This document shows positions 1-6,308 of a DNA stretch of 7,207 nt, piece by piece. The number at the start of each line of letters is the position of its first letter. Position 1 is the stretch's first letter. The stretch covers positions 1 through 7,207 of the forward strand of contig CAZVRK010000045.1 of NCBI GenBank assembly GCA_964629875.1, in the 5' to 3' direction. The position numbers and the translations under genes were made by a program. The notes under the pieces are model-generated. The model searched no databases, had not been told where the DNA came from, and was given only the letters and a program-made list of their open reading frames with translations. The DNA comes from UBA3495 sp964629875 (GTDB lineage Bacteria > Chloroflexota > Dehalococcoidia > Lucifugimonadales > UBA3495).

Positions 1-24
1 CTCTCCCACCTGAGCTACACCCCC
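1..24 (-). tRNA. 5' portion of a tRNA, probably tRNA-Ala, truncated by the window edge
   Basis: Read on the minus strand from 24 down to 1, the sequence fits the 5' part of a tRNA: a seven-base acceptor strand GGGGGTG, then TA at tRNA positions 8-9, the D-stem strand GCTC, a D-loop AGGTGGGA with the conserved A14, GG18-19 and A21, and the start of the returning D-stem strand GAG. The acceptor strand and D arm resemble bacterial tRNA-Ala, but the anticodon and 3' half lie outside the window. The isotype is therefore an inference from the first 24 bases, and tRNA-Val or another class cannot be excluded. A promoter lies just upstream at 38-66. Confidence 0.85.
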
Positions 25-37
25 AAAACAGAGATTT

Positions 38-66
38 ATAGTACATGTAAGTACAGTGGAGTTCAA
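38..66 (-). promoter_or_regulatory. sigma70-type promoter of the tRNA gene
   Basis: On the minus strand there is a -35 element TTGAAC (61-66), a spacer of exactly 17 bases, and a -10 element TACTAT (38-43). Transcription would start around 30-32, six to eight bases before the mature tRNA 5' end. The -35 hexamer matches TTGACA at five of six positions. Spacing and placement relative to the tRNA make this convincing. Confidence 0.7.
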
Positions 67-171
67 GAGAGTCGATTGGATGTGGGGCAATTAAGGAAAT
101 GCCAATTCTAACGTCACACATGGGAGCAGCGAGTAGATCCGTCGGATATTTTCAAGTCGATATCGGCTATC

Positions 172-191
172 TGGGAAAATAAACTTTCCCA
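172..191. repeat. 7-bp perfect hairpin
   Basis: TGGGAAA at 172-178 pairs with TTTCCCA at 185-191 around a six-base loop. No run of T follows the stem on either strand, so it is not a canonical intrinsic terminator. It lies downstream of the minus-strand 33-residue ORF and could mark an RNA 3' end, but that is only an inference. Confidence 0.45.
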
Positions 192-276
192 AAAAGTTAG
201 GCTGACTTTCCTTACTAGCACTCAAGACCAGCCTTGACTAAAATACAAAAAGATACTTCCTTGAGGTGGTGTACTC

Positions 277-304
277 TCTCTTGAGTCTAGGGCGGTTCAA
301 GAGA
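277..304. repeat. 8-bp inverted repeat TCTCTTGA / TCAAGAGA
   Basis: TCTCTTGA at 277-284 is complementary to TCAAGAGA at 297-304, with a 12-base centre. The right arm is part of a 12-base element (296-307) that recurs in inverted orientation at 1037-1048, and its core GTTCAAGAGA also occurs at 61-70 over the tRNA -35 region. The repeat could be an operator-like dyad or an RNA hairpin; nothing in the sequence decides between them. Confidence 0.4.
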
Positions 305-307
305 ATA
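296..307 (+). repeat. 12-base element TTCAAGAGAATA, left copy
   Basis: This element is identical to the minus-strand sequence at 1037-1048. The two copies therefore form inverted repeats that enclose both minus-strand ORFs (344-445 and 570-1034). The shorter core GTTCAAGAGA is found at 295-304 and 61-70. Confidence 0.4.
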
Positions 308-317
308 CTCTCCTAAC

Positions 318-331
318 AAAGCCTTGGGGAA
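318..331. repeat. 14-base near-repeat AAAGCCTTGGGGAA, copy 1
   Basis: This matches 497-510 (AAAGCCTTGCGGAA) at 13 of 14 positions in the same orientation, 179 bases apart. Each copy lies a short distance downstream of the stop codon of a minus-strand ORF: 12 bases after the 33-residue ORF for this copy, and about 59 bases after the 154-residue ORF for the other. That suggests a shared 3' processing or termination role, but the function is unknown. Confidence 0.4.
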
Positions 332-343
332 GTGTCTATTAAT

Positions 344-445
344 TTAATCCCCTAGCAAAGATAGTACTACGGATAGGACTCCGTAGAATATTCCAGCTAA
401 GGCTATAGCTATGACTACAAATAATAACGTCTGCAAGTGTTTCAT
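344..445 (-). CDS. candidate 33-residue single-helix membrane protein
   Basis: Reading the minus strand from ATG at 445-443 to TAA at 346-344 gives 33 codons. The product starts with a short polar head (MKHLQT), followed by an almost unbroken hydrophobic stretch from about residue 7 to 31, rich in Leu, Val, Ile and Ala with small Gly and Ser residues, and ends in Gly-Asp. A chance frame would rarely give a clean N-in transmembrane helix with a basic start and acidic end. The ribosome-binding sequence is weak (AGGG about nine bases before the ATG), and an in-frame stop lies nine codons upstream, so this ATG is the only likely start. I do not recognise the family; it could be a membrane-complex accessory peptide or a toxin-like peptide. 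Existence is moderately supported, function unknown. Confidence 0.5.
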   Translation of the reverse strand: MKHLQTLLFVVIAIALAGIFYGVLSVVLSLLGD

Positions 446-496
446 AATTAAGGCCCTATGTAAGCAGAGTTAAGAACTATCTAGCACATATTGACC

Positions 497-510
497 AAAG
501 CCTTGCGGAA
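497..510. repeat. 14-base near-repeat AAAGCCTTGCGGAA, copy 2
   Basis: This is the partner of 318-331 with one mismatch. It lies in the 124-base gap between the two minus-strand ORFs, where no other gene is seen. Confidence 0.4.
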
Positions 511-569
511 TTTTCACAAATTAAAACAATCTATTCGTCAGTTATGTGCAACTTAATACTATCAGTTAG

Positions 570-1034
570 TCAGGGTTTCATATCCTGATAACGTTCGTAC
601 TCGCGTATACCAACTAACTCCCTAGGTATGTCCCATAGATTCAGGGTACCAACTGAAGTCATCGAAGCCAACCCATCGAAGGTTAAGTTGATCCGATACT
701 CTCTAGAGAATCTTCTGCCAAGATTGCTTAAGGCAAAAGTCTGATTGTATCCCGACATATCCGTAGTAATACAGTGAGTCTCAGTCAAGTGATCGAGAGT
801 AATCGTAACACTATTCTTCCATCTAGGTTCTCCGTCATTCGCGGTCTCAAATTCTTTGGGAAAGGTAAATCTAATGGACTCCTGTGTTCGAAATAAATTT
901 TGCACCCCTGTACAAATCCTATCCTTAGTAATATTTGGATCACTTTGAACCGACAAACGTGTCGTCTCAAAATAATCTATAAGCCCTAAAATATGCACCG
1001 AATACATCTCAATTGGTATCAAACCAGAGTTCAT
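570..1034 (-). CDS. hypothetical 154-residue protein
   Basis: An open frame runs on the minus strand from ATG at 1034-1032 to TGA at 572-570 in a stretch with no competing gene on the other strand, which argues that it is real. The protein has no signal peptide, membrane segment or motif that I recognise. The middle and C-terminal parts alternate polar and hydrophobic residues (for example NSVTITLDHLTETHCITT at about residues 74-91 and YRINLTFDGLASM at about 112-124), suggesting beta-strands. It ends in a charged tail (REYERYQDMKP). Just before the start, the minus strand reads AAGAGAATAAT, whose AGAG could serve as a weak ribosome-binding site. Met10 is an alternative start. It is divergent from the 64-residue gene at 1241. 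It may be a lineage-specific protein; no function is proposed. Confidence 0.6.
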   Translation of the reverse strand: MNSGLIPIEMYSVHILGLIDYFETTRLSVQSDPNITKDRICTGVQNLFRTQESIRFTFPKEFETANDGEPRWKNSVTITLDHLTETHCITTDMSGYNQTFALSNLGRRFSREYRINLTFDGLASMTSVGTLNLWDIPRELVGIREYERYQDMKP

Positions 1035-1036
1035 AT

Positions 1037-1048
1037 TATTCTCTTGAA
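1037..1048 (-). repeat. 12-base element TTCAAGAGAATA, right copy
   Basis: The minus strand reads TTCAAGAGAATA immediately before the start codon of the 154-residue ORF. The same 12 bases occur on the plus strand at 296-307. The AAGAGA part may simply be the ribosome-binding region of that ORF, so the match may be partly functional and partly chance. Confidence 0.4.
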
Positions 1049-1226
1049 AACCTACCCCTGTAACTATTTATTACACTGATCCCAAGGTCTATTGCAGTGA
1101 TATATGGCTTAGCCCCATGTGGAAAATCTGACGACACATCAAAACTACTCTATCATATTGACCTAATGGCACAACGCACTTTGATTCGATACAAAACCGT
1201 TATCACCTGTATTTAAAATACAATGG

Positions 1227-1232
1227 TATATT
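1227..1232 (+). promoter_or_regulatory. possible -10 element (TATATT) for a leaderless transcript
   Basis: TATATT ends eight bases before the ATG at 1241, so transcription would begin at or within a few bases of the start codon. No Shine-Dalgarno sequence precedes this ATG, which fits a leaderless mRNA. No good -35 hexamer is seen at the expected spacing, so the support is weak. Confidence 0.3.
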
Positions 1233-1240
1233 AACTATCT

Positions 1241-1435
1241 ATGGCAACTGATGATAAGTTTCTAATGGAATATCAGCGGGATCTTCAGATCTACTTCGGT
1301 TGGATGTCTGATGATATTCGTTTAAAACGCCTGATTGAATCCGCAACTATAGACCCTATCCGGTCGAAACGGCATCATCAACAAATAATCAAAATGATCA
1401 ACCATTCGCCGGGAGTAGATAATGAGCAAACCTAA
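1241..1435 (+). CDS. hypothetical 64-residue protein overlapping the peptidase gene
   Basis: ATG at 1241 to TAA at 1433-1435 encodes a small soluble protein with no signal or membrane segment. It is rich in charged residues and looks mainly helical: an acidic/aromatic N-terminal half (LMEYQRDLQIYFGWMSDD, residues 8-25) and a basic middle (RSKRHHQQIIKM, about 41-52). I recognise no family. Its last 14 bases overlap the start of the peptidase gene, and the peptidase ribosome-binding site GGGAG lies inside it, so the two are probably translated together. The upstream region has no Shine-Dalgarno sequence but has a TATATT eight bases before the ATG, which would suit a leaderless message. Met9 is an alternative start. 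It could be a small partner or regulator of the peptidase, which is an inference from position only. Confidence 0.6.
   Translation: MATDDKFLMEYQRDLQIYFGWMSDDIRLKRLIESATIDPIRSKRHHQQIIKMINHSPGVDNEQT
1411..1415 (+). promoter_or_regulatory. ribosome-binding site of the S9 peptidase
   Basis: GGGAG lies six bases before the ATG at 1422 and fixes that start, even though it falls inside the 64-residue ORF. This supports translational coupling. Confidence 0.7.
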
Positions 1436-3374
1436 AATCTCCGCCTATGGGTCTTGGATCTCTCCAATCACGCCTAGTCTAATATCCCAATCCTCTAAGA
1501 CCTTAGGTCAGATATACTTAGACGGCAACACAATATATTGGACTGAATCAATCCCCTCGGAGAGTGGCCGTATTGCTATAATGAAATGCGATGAGCACAA
1601 CACTCGCTCATTGATAACCCCAAATCCCTTCAACGTGAGAACTACAGTTCATGAATATGGCGGCGGGGCCTACACCGTATCCGGCGGCACTATTTATTTT
1701 TCTAATTACACTGACCAGCAAATATACAAACACATACCTGGAACCGATCCACAGAGACTGACAAATACACCCAAGTTTCGCTACTGTGACTACATTGTAG
1801 ACAAAAACAGAAACAGCCTTCTAAGTGTCACCGAAGATCATTCAGCGGATGGTTCTGAACCTATCCATACAATATCCCTTATCGACTTAGATAGTGGACT
1901 AACAAGGTCCATCATATCTGGAGACGATTTCTACTCCAACCCTAGACTAGACCGATCAGGCACTAGATTAACATGGTTGTCTTGGAACCATCCGAATATG
2001 CCTTGGGATGGAACTCAGTTATGGGTAGCCACAATTGATATTGACGGAGTTTTAAAAGAACAAAAGATGATCTCGCTAGGAGAATCTGATGCAATTTATC
2101 AACCTGAATGGGGACCGGACGGATCTCTATTTTTCGTATCAGATAGGACAGGCTGGTGGAATATACATAAATGGGACGGCGATACTACGACAAATCTAAC
2201 ACCCATACAAGCGGAATTTGCAAAACCTCAATGGGTATTCGGCTCAGCTACTTATGGAGTGATGTCAGAAGATCAGATTATCGCAAGTCGAACCAAAAAT
2301 GGAAAATGGGGTATAACTACTCTCAATCCAAATACCGGTACATTAACTGAATTAGACTCAACATATCCAGAGATGGGTAGAGGCGACCTAAAAGTTAATG
2401 CTTCTTCATTGATAGTTGAAGCTTCTTCTCCCATAACACCGATGTCACTCCTCACATATGACTTTGATTCTAACGCATGGAATTCCATAGCCTCTAGCAA
2501 CACGGCCAATGTGCCACTGAGTTATATCTCCGAGCCCATACAAATAGATTATGACTCTGGCACGGGTATCACGAGCCATGCTAATTATTATGGCCCTTCG
2601 AATCCAGATTTTGAAGGGCCTGCGGGTAGCCTTCCGCCTCTGATAGTAAAGTCTCACGGCGGACCCACTCAAGCAGCCCAAGTCGGGCTCGATTACAACA
2701 TACAATATTGGACTAGCAGAGGATTTGCTGTTGTAGATGTAAATTATGCAGGCAGCACAGGCTACGGGACCGCATACAGAAATCGACTAAAAGGTGAATG
2801 GGGAGTGCTTGATGTTATCGATTGTATCGGAGCTGCCCTACATCTTTCTCAGCAAGGCTTAGTCGATCCAGATAAATTATGCATCTCAGGAGGAAGTGCA
2901 GGGGGATATACTACACTGTCAGCTTTAACATTTCATAACGTCTTCAGCGCTGGGGCTAGTTATTACGGAGTAAGTGATCTCGTAGCTCTCTCCAAAGAAA
3001 CCCATAAATTTGAATCTCGGTATCTTGATCAGTTGGTTGGCCCATACCCAAATCGTCATGATATATACGTACAACGATCCCCTATCTATCATATTGATAA
3101 ATTAAACTGCCCTATTATCCTATTCCAAGGAGCCGAGGATAAAATAGTACCTCAAAGCCAAGCCAATCTAATGTACGAATCTATATTATCAAAAGGTATC
3201 CCTGTCTCATATCTACTATTCGATGGGGAACAACATGGATTCAGAAGACCAGAAACCATAAAACGAGTCTTAGAGGCAGAACTCTATTTTTACTCTCGCA
3301 TCTTTGAATTTTCAGCTCCTCAACTCCATGATCCGGTACACATATACAATCTTGATCCCTCACATTCACAATAG
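1422..3374 (+). CDS. prolyl oligopeptidase family (S9) serine peptidase
   Basis: This 650-residue protein has the two-domain plan of S9 peptidases related to acylaminoacyl-peptidase and dipeptidyl aminopeptidase. Residues about 1-365 form a beta-propeller with the family-typical HEYGGGAY (77-84), and about 370-630 an alpha/beta-hydrolase domain. Visible active-site elements are the oxyanion-hole HGGP (412-415), the nucleophile elbow GGSAGG with Ser492, Asp573 in GAEDKIVP, and His605 in EQHGF. All three catalytic residues are present and the length is normal, so an active enzyme is expected. There is no signal peptide, so it probably works in the cytoplasm, releasing N-terminal residues or dipeptides from short peptides; the exact specificity cannot be read. 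The gene is coupled to the preceding 64-residue ORF by a 14-base overlap. An 86-base gap with its own promoter separates it from the thiolase. Confidence 0.95.
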   Translation: MSKPKISAYGSWISPITPSLISQSSKTLGQIYLDGNTIYWTESIPSESGRIAIMKCDEHNTRSLITPNPFNVRTTVHEYGGGAYTVSGGTIYFSNYTDQQIYKHIPGTDPQRLTNTPKFRYCDYIVDKNRNSLLSVTEDHSADGSEPIHTISLIDLDSGLTRSIISGDDFYSNPRLDRSGTRLTWLSWNHPNMPWDGTQLWVATIDIDGVLKEQKMISLGESDAIYQPEWGPDGSLFFVSDRTGWWNIHKWDGDTTTNLTPIQAEFAKPQWVFGSATYGVMSEDQIIASRTKNGKWGITTLNPNTGTLTELDSTYPEMGRGDLKVNASSLIVEASSPITPMSLLTYDFDSNAWNSIASSNTANVPLSYISEPIQIDYDSGTGITSHANYYGPSNPDFEGPAGSLPPLIVKSHGGPTQAAQVGLDYNIQYWTSRGFAVVDVNYAGSTGYGTAYRNRLKGEWGVLDVIDCIGAALHLSQQGLVDPDKLCISGGSAGGYTTLSALTFHNVFSAGASYYGVSDLVALSKETHKFESRYLDQLVGPYPNRHDIYVQRSPIYHIDKLNCPIILFQGAEDKIVPQSQANLMYESILSKGIPVSYLLFDGEQHGFRRPETIKRVLEAELYFYSRIFEFSAPQLHDPVHIYNLDPSHSQ

Positions 3375-3384
3375 TCCTAGCCAT

Positions 3385-3413
3385 TCGACAGCTTAGTCGC
3401 AAGTCGCTATTAT
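3385..3413 (+). promoter_or_regulatory. sigma70-type promoter of the thiolase-GMC unit
   Basis: TCGACA (3385-3390) and TATTAT (3408-3413) are separated by 17 bases, and each matches its consensus hexamer at five of six positions. Transcription would start near 3420, leaving a leader of about 40 bases before the thiolase ATG. The short gap after the peptidase stop still allows some read-through, since no terminator is seen there. Confidence 0.6.
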
Positions 3414-3460
3414 AAGTTATCGAAAACTGAAATCTGGAATTCCATTGAGTAGAGGCTGTT

Positions 3461-4660
3461 ATGCGACGAGTTGCTATAGTATCCCCTGTTAGAACCGCTG
3501 TCGGGACATTCGGAGGAGGTCTAAAAGACGTATCTGCTGCCGATCTGGCTTCGACGGTTATAAAAGAAATATTGAATCGCACTGGACTAGAAGCAGACAA
3601 GATTGACGATGTGATCTTAGGACACGGCTATCCCAATGGAGAAAACCCCGCCATAGGTCGGTTAGCCGGACTAAAGGCTGATCTCCCAATCGAAGTGCCT
3701 GGTTATCAACTGGATCGCCGCTGTTCTTCAGGATTGCAAGCGATTCTGAACGCGTCAATGATGGTACAAACCGATAACGCTGACGTGGTAATCGCGGGTG
3801 GCGTCGAGAGCATGAGCAATGCAGAATTTTATGTCAACGAGTCTCGCTGGGGAGCACGATTTGGCTCAGTACAATTCCATGACCGACTGGAGCGAGCGCG
3901 TGTAACAATTGCACCTGAAGAACGCTTTGGGCCCATACCCGGTGGCATGGTCGAAACTGCTGAAAATTTAGCTAAAAAGTATGAAATATCAAGAGAAGAA
4001 CAAGACGAATACGCCTTAAGAAGCCACCAACGAGCTTCTGCGGCTATGGAGTCCGGAAAATTCGACAAGGAGCTCGTCTCAGTATCAGTACCCCAAAGGA
4101 GAGGTGATCCGATCGACTTCATAACTGACGAGAATCCTCGTCCTAGTACAAGCATGGAAAGCCTTTCTCGACTACGTCCAGTAATGAAAGACGGATCCGT
4201 AACAGCCGGAAACGCAAGCAGTCAAAACGATGCTGCATCAGTCTGTATGGTAGTAGCTGAAGATAAACTCACTGAGCTAGGCTTAGAACCCATGGGATAC
4301 CTAAAAGGCTGGGCAGTTACCGGTTGTCATCCAGCATATATGGGTATCGGACCCGTCCCATCAGTAAACAAGCTCATGGGAAAACTCGGGATGACACTAA
4401 ACGACATGGATCTAATAGAGTTAAATGAGGCATTTGCGTCACAAGTGTTAGCGGTCCTAAGAGAATGGAAACTAGCCGACGAAGAAAAACTCAACGTGAA
4501 TGGCTCTGGTATATCATTAGGCCATCCTATCGCAGCTACAGGTGCAAGAATTCTAACTACTCTACTTCATGAAATGGAAAGGCGAGACGCCCAATTTGGA
4601 CTTGAAACAATGTGCGTGGGTGGTGGCCAAGGAGTAGCAGCTGTATTTGAACGAGCCTAA
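3461..4660 (+). CDS. thiolase, acetyl-CoA acetyltransferase type
   Basis: This 399-residue protein is full length for the thiolase family. It carries the acyl-accepting cysteine Cys88 in DRRCSSGLQA, NEAFA at 322-326, the catalytic His355 in SGISLGHPIAATGAR (349-363), and the second catalytic Cys385 in CVGGGQG near the C-terminus. MGIGP (294-298) and GNASSQNDAAS (250-260) are the usual substrate-pocket landmarks, the latter in a less common form with Ala-Ser where many thiolases have Gly-Ala. The enzyme would condense two acetyl-CoA or cleave a 3-ketoacyl-CoA in the cytoplasm; direction and chain length are not evident. An AGAGG ribosome-binding site lies five bases before the ATG. The next gene is a GMC dehydrogenase 52 bases downstream with no intervening promoter or terminator, suggesting one transcript and a catabolic role in which thiolysis follows alcohol oxidation. 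Confidence 0.95.
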   Translation: MRRVAIVSPVRTAVGTFGGGLKDVSAADLASTVIKEILNRTGLEADKIDDVILGHGYPNGENPAIGRLAGLKADLPIEVPGYQLDRRCSSGLQAILNASMMVQTDNADVVIAGGVESMSNAEFYVNESRWGARFGSVQFHDRLERARVTIAPEERFGPIPGGMVETAENLAKKYEISREEQDEYALRSHQRASAAMESGKFDKELVSVSVPQRRGDPIDFITDENPRPSTSMESLSRLRPVMKDGSVTAGNASSQNDAASVCMVVAEDKLTELGLEPMGYLKGWAVTGCHPAYMGIGPVPSVNKLMGKLGMTLNDMDLIELNEAFASQVLAVLREWKLADEEKLNVNGSGISLGHPIAATGARILTTLLHEMERRDAQFGLETMCVGGGQGVAAVFERA

Positions 4661-4683
4661 TCACCGTCCAGTTATCGCCTTAT

Positions 4684-4695
4684 TAATCTAGATTA
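4684..4695. repeat. 12-bp perfect palindrome TAATCTAGATTA
   Basis: This is a perfect dyad in the 52-base gap between the thiolase and GMC genes, ending seven bases before the GGAG ribosome-binding site of the GMC gene. It could be a regulator site or a small mRNA structure, or it may be chance in an AT-rich spacer. Confidence 0.4.
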
Positions 4696-4712
4696 GCTAA
4701 CCGGAGCACATT

Positions 4713-6308
4713 ATGTCGACAGCATCAGATATAGCAGACGTCCTAGTCATAGGAGCAGGAGCATCAGGAGGGGCATTCTGCTGGAGTCTCTCCGAGTGTG
4801 GTGCCAAAGTAGTCTGCCTAGAACAAGGAGGATGGGTTCCATTGGATGCATTTCCAACTGACAAAGCTGAAAGTGCTATAAACTGGCAAACCGCTTTCAA
4901 CCCTAACCCTAACCTTAGGCGACTCACTGAAGACTACCCTGTAGACGAATCTGACACACCTATTTCCCCATTAATGTATAACGCTGTGGGGGGTAGCTTA
5001 ATACATTGGGGATCTCATTTTCCAAGATTTCATCCCTCAGATTTTAAGGTTAAAACTCTTGACGGCGTAGCGGACGACTGGCCTATGACCTATCAAGAAC
5101 TCGAACCTTATTACGATATCAATGACAAGATGCATGGGGTCTCTGGCTTAAAGGGAGATCCCGCCTACCCTCCGAAGCCCGATAGACCTACTCCACCGCT
5201 GTCTTTAGGCCATTCAGGTGAGGTACTGGCTCGCGGATTCAATAAATTGGGTTGGCATTGGTGGCCATCAGACAATGCGATACCATCGGTAGAATATGAC
5301 GGTAACAGCCCTGATCACGGTGGATACCTAAGATCCATGACCAGTTCAGATATAGTCTATTGGCCAAAGGCTCTGAGAAGAGGTGTCCAATTAAAAACTT
5401 ATTCCCGAGTACGAGAGATTCTAGTAGATAAAAGCGGCAAAGCCTCTGGAGCAATCTACTACGATAAAAATGGGGACCTCCAGATACAAAAAGCTAGAGT
5501 AGTAGTTATGGCAGCCAACGGCATAGGAACAAGCCGCATACTACTTAATTCTAAATCCGGCTTATTTCCAGATGGAATAGCTAACAGCACTGGCCTGATT
5601 GGGAAAAACTTGATGCACCACCCCTGTGGGATGGTAGTCGGATTATTTGAAGAGTCTTTCGAATTCAAGGGTGGTCCTAGAGGCAGTTCTATGCTAAGTC
5701 AAGAATTTTATGAAACTGACTCGAACCGAGATTTTGTTAGAGGATATGACCTGCAAGTACTCGGCAGCGAACAGGCTCCCTTAGCATCCGCACTGGGAGG
5801 GCTATTAGGCTTACCGGTAGCGTGGGGCGAACAGCACCATAATGACTTTGCAGAACGGTTCAGGCACACTATAGGTATATCTATAATGACAGAGGATTTA
5901 CCAGAAGAGCATAATCAAGTACGCCTAGACCCAATTCATACCGATAGTGACGGAATCCCCGGCGCCAAGATAAATTACACAGTAAGTGATAACACTCACC
6001 GTATGCTAGACCACGGGCTCTCTAAAGCATCCGAGGTTCTGAAGGCTGCAGGCGCAACTAAGATTATGCCTGCTCATCTCCGCAGAAATTGTGGTTGGCA
6101 CTTACTTGGTACAGCGCGCATGGGAGACAATCCTGAAACCTCTGTAGTAGACCGATGGGGCAGATCGCATGATGTGTCGAATTTATTCATTATTGACGGC
6201 AGTATCTTTACAACGAGTGCTTGTATCAATCCGACCTCTACAATAGAGGCTCTTGCACTACGTACAGCAGATTATTTGAAGGGTGAAGGAAGCTCTACGA
6301 TCAAATAG
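4713..6308 (+). CDS. GMC-family FAD-dependent oxidoreductase
   Basis: This 531-residue protein has the full GMC layout: an N-terminal FAD-binding Rossmann motif GAGASGG (14-20) followed by the acidic Glu37 that would hold the ADP ribose, a second FAD-contact segment VGGSLIHWG (92-100), a central substrate domain, and the C-terminal GMC block with His463 in CGWHLLGTARMG and Asn506 in INPTSTIEALALRTADYL. His463 and Asn506 fit the usual catalytic His/Asn pair. The segment around 92-100 is closer to gluconate/fructose dehydrogenase and pyranose oxidase relatives than to choline dehydrogenase. The enzyme would oxidise an alcohol or polyol, passing electrons to oxygen or a carrier; the substrate is unknown. 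There is no signal peptide and no cytochrome or small subunit nearby. GGAG lies six bases before the ATG. It is probably co-transcribed with the thiolase. Confidence 0.9.
   Translation: MSTASDIADVLVIGAGASGGAFCWSLSECGAKVVCLEQGGWVPLDAFPTDKAESAINWQTAFNPNPNLRRLTEDYPVDESDTPISPLMYNAVGGSLIHWGSHFPRFHPSDFKVKTLDGVADDWPMTYQELEPYYDINDKMHGVSGLKGDPAYPPKPDRPTPPLSLGHSGEVLARGFNKLGWHWWPSDNAIPSVEYDGNSPDHGGYLRSMTSSDIVYWPKALRRGVQLKTYSRVREILVDKSGKASGAIYYDKNGDLQIQKARVVVMAANGIGTSRILLNSKSGLFPDGIANSTGLIGKNLMHHPCGMVVGLFEESFEFKGGPRGSSMLSQEFYETDSNRDFVRGYDLQVLGSEQAPLASALGGLLGLPVAWGEQHHNDFAERFRHTIGISIMTEDLPEEHNQVRLDPIHTDSDGIPGAKINYTVSDNTHRMLDHGLSKASEVLKAAGATKIMPAHLRRNCGWHLLGTARMGDNPETSVVDRWGRSHDVSNLFIIDGSIFTTSACINPTSTIEALALRTADYLKGEGSSTIK

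Larger units (their letters stand above)
67..343. other. non-coding spacer between the tRNA promoter and the 33-residue ORF
   Basis: No convincing gene is seen in these 277 bases on either strand. The spacer contains two short hairpins (172-191 and 277-304) and one copy of a 14-base near-repeat (318-331), listed separately. A 27-codon ATG frame at 99-182 on the plus strand has poorly spaced ribosome-binding bases and is judged to be chance. Confidence 0.6.

Noticed and set aside
99..182. Plus-strand 27-codon ATG frame between the tRNA promoter and the hairpin at 172-191
   Set aside because: The purine-rich sequence sits only two bases before the ATG, the peptide has no recognisable features, and a frame of this length is expected by chance.
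410..472. Plus-strand 20-codon frame antisense to the 33-residue ORF
   Set aside because: It has no ribosome-binding site and a low-complexity Asn/Cys/Lys composition, and is much less protein-like than the opposite strand.
3241..3600. Minus-strand 119-codon frame spanning the peptidase end and thiolase start
   Set aside because: It is antisense to two well-supported genes and to the promoter between them, with no recognisable domain.
4903..4918. Telomere-like CCCTAACCCTAACC repeat
   Set aside because: It lies in frame inside the GMC gene and simply encodes Asn-Pro-Asn-Pro-Asn; only two units are present.
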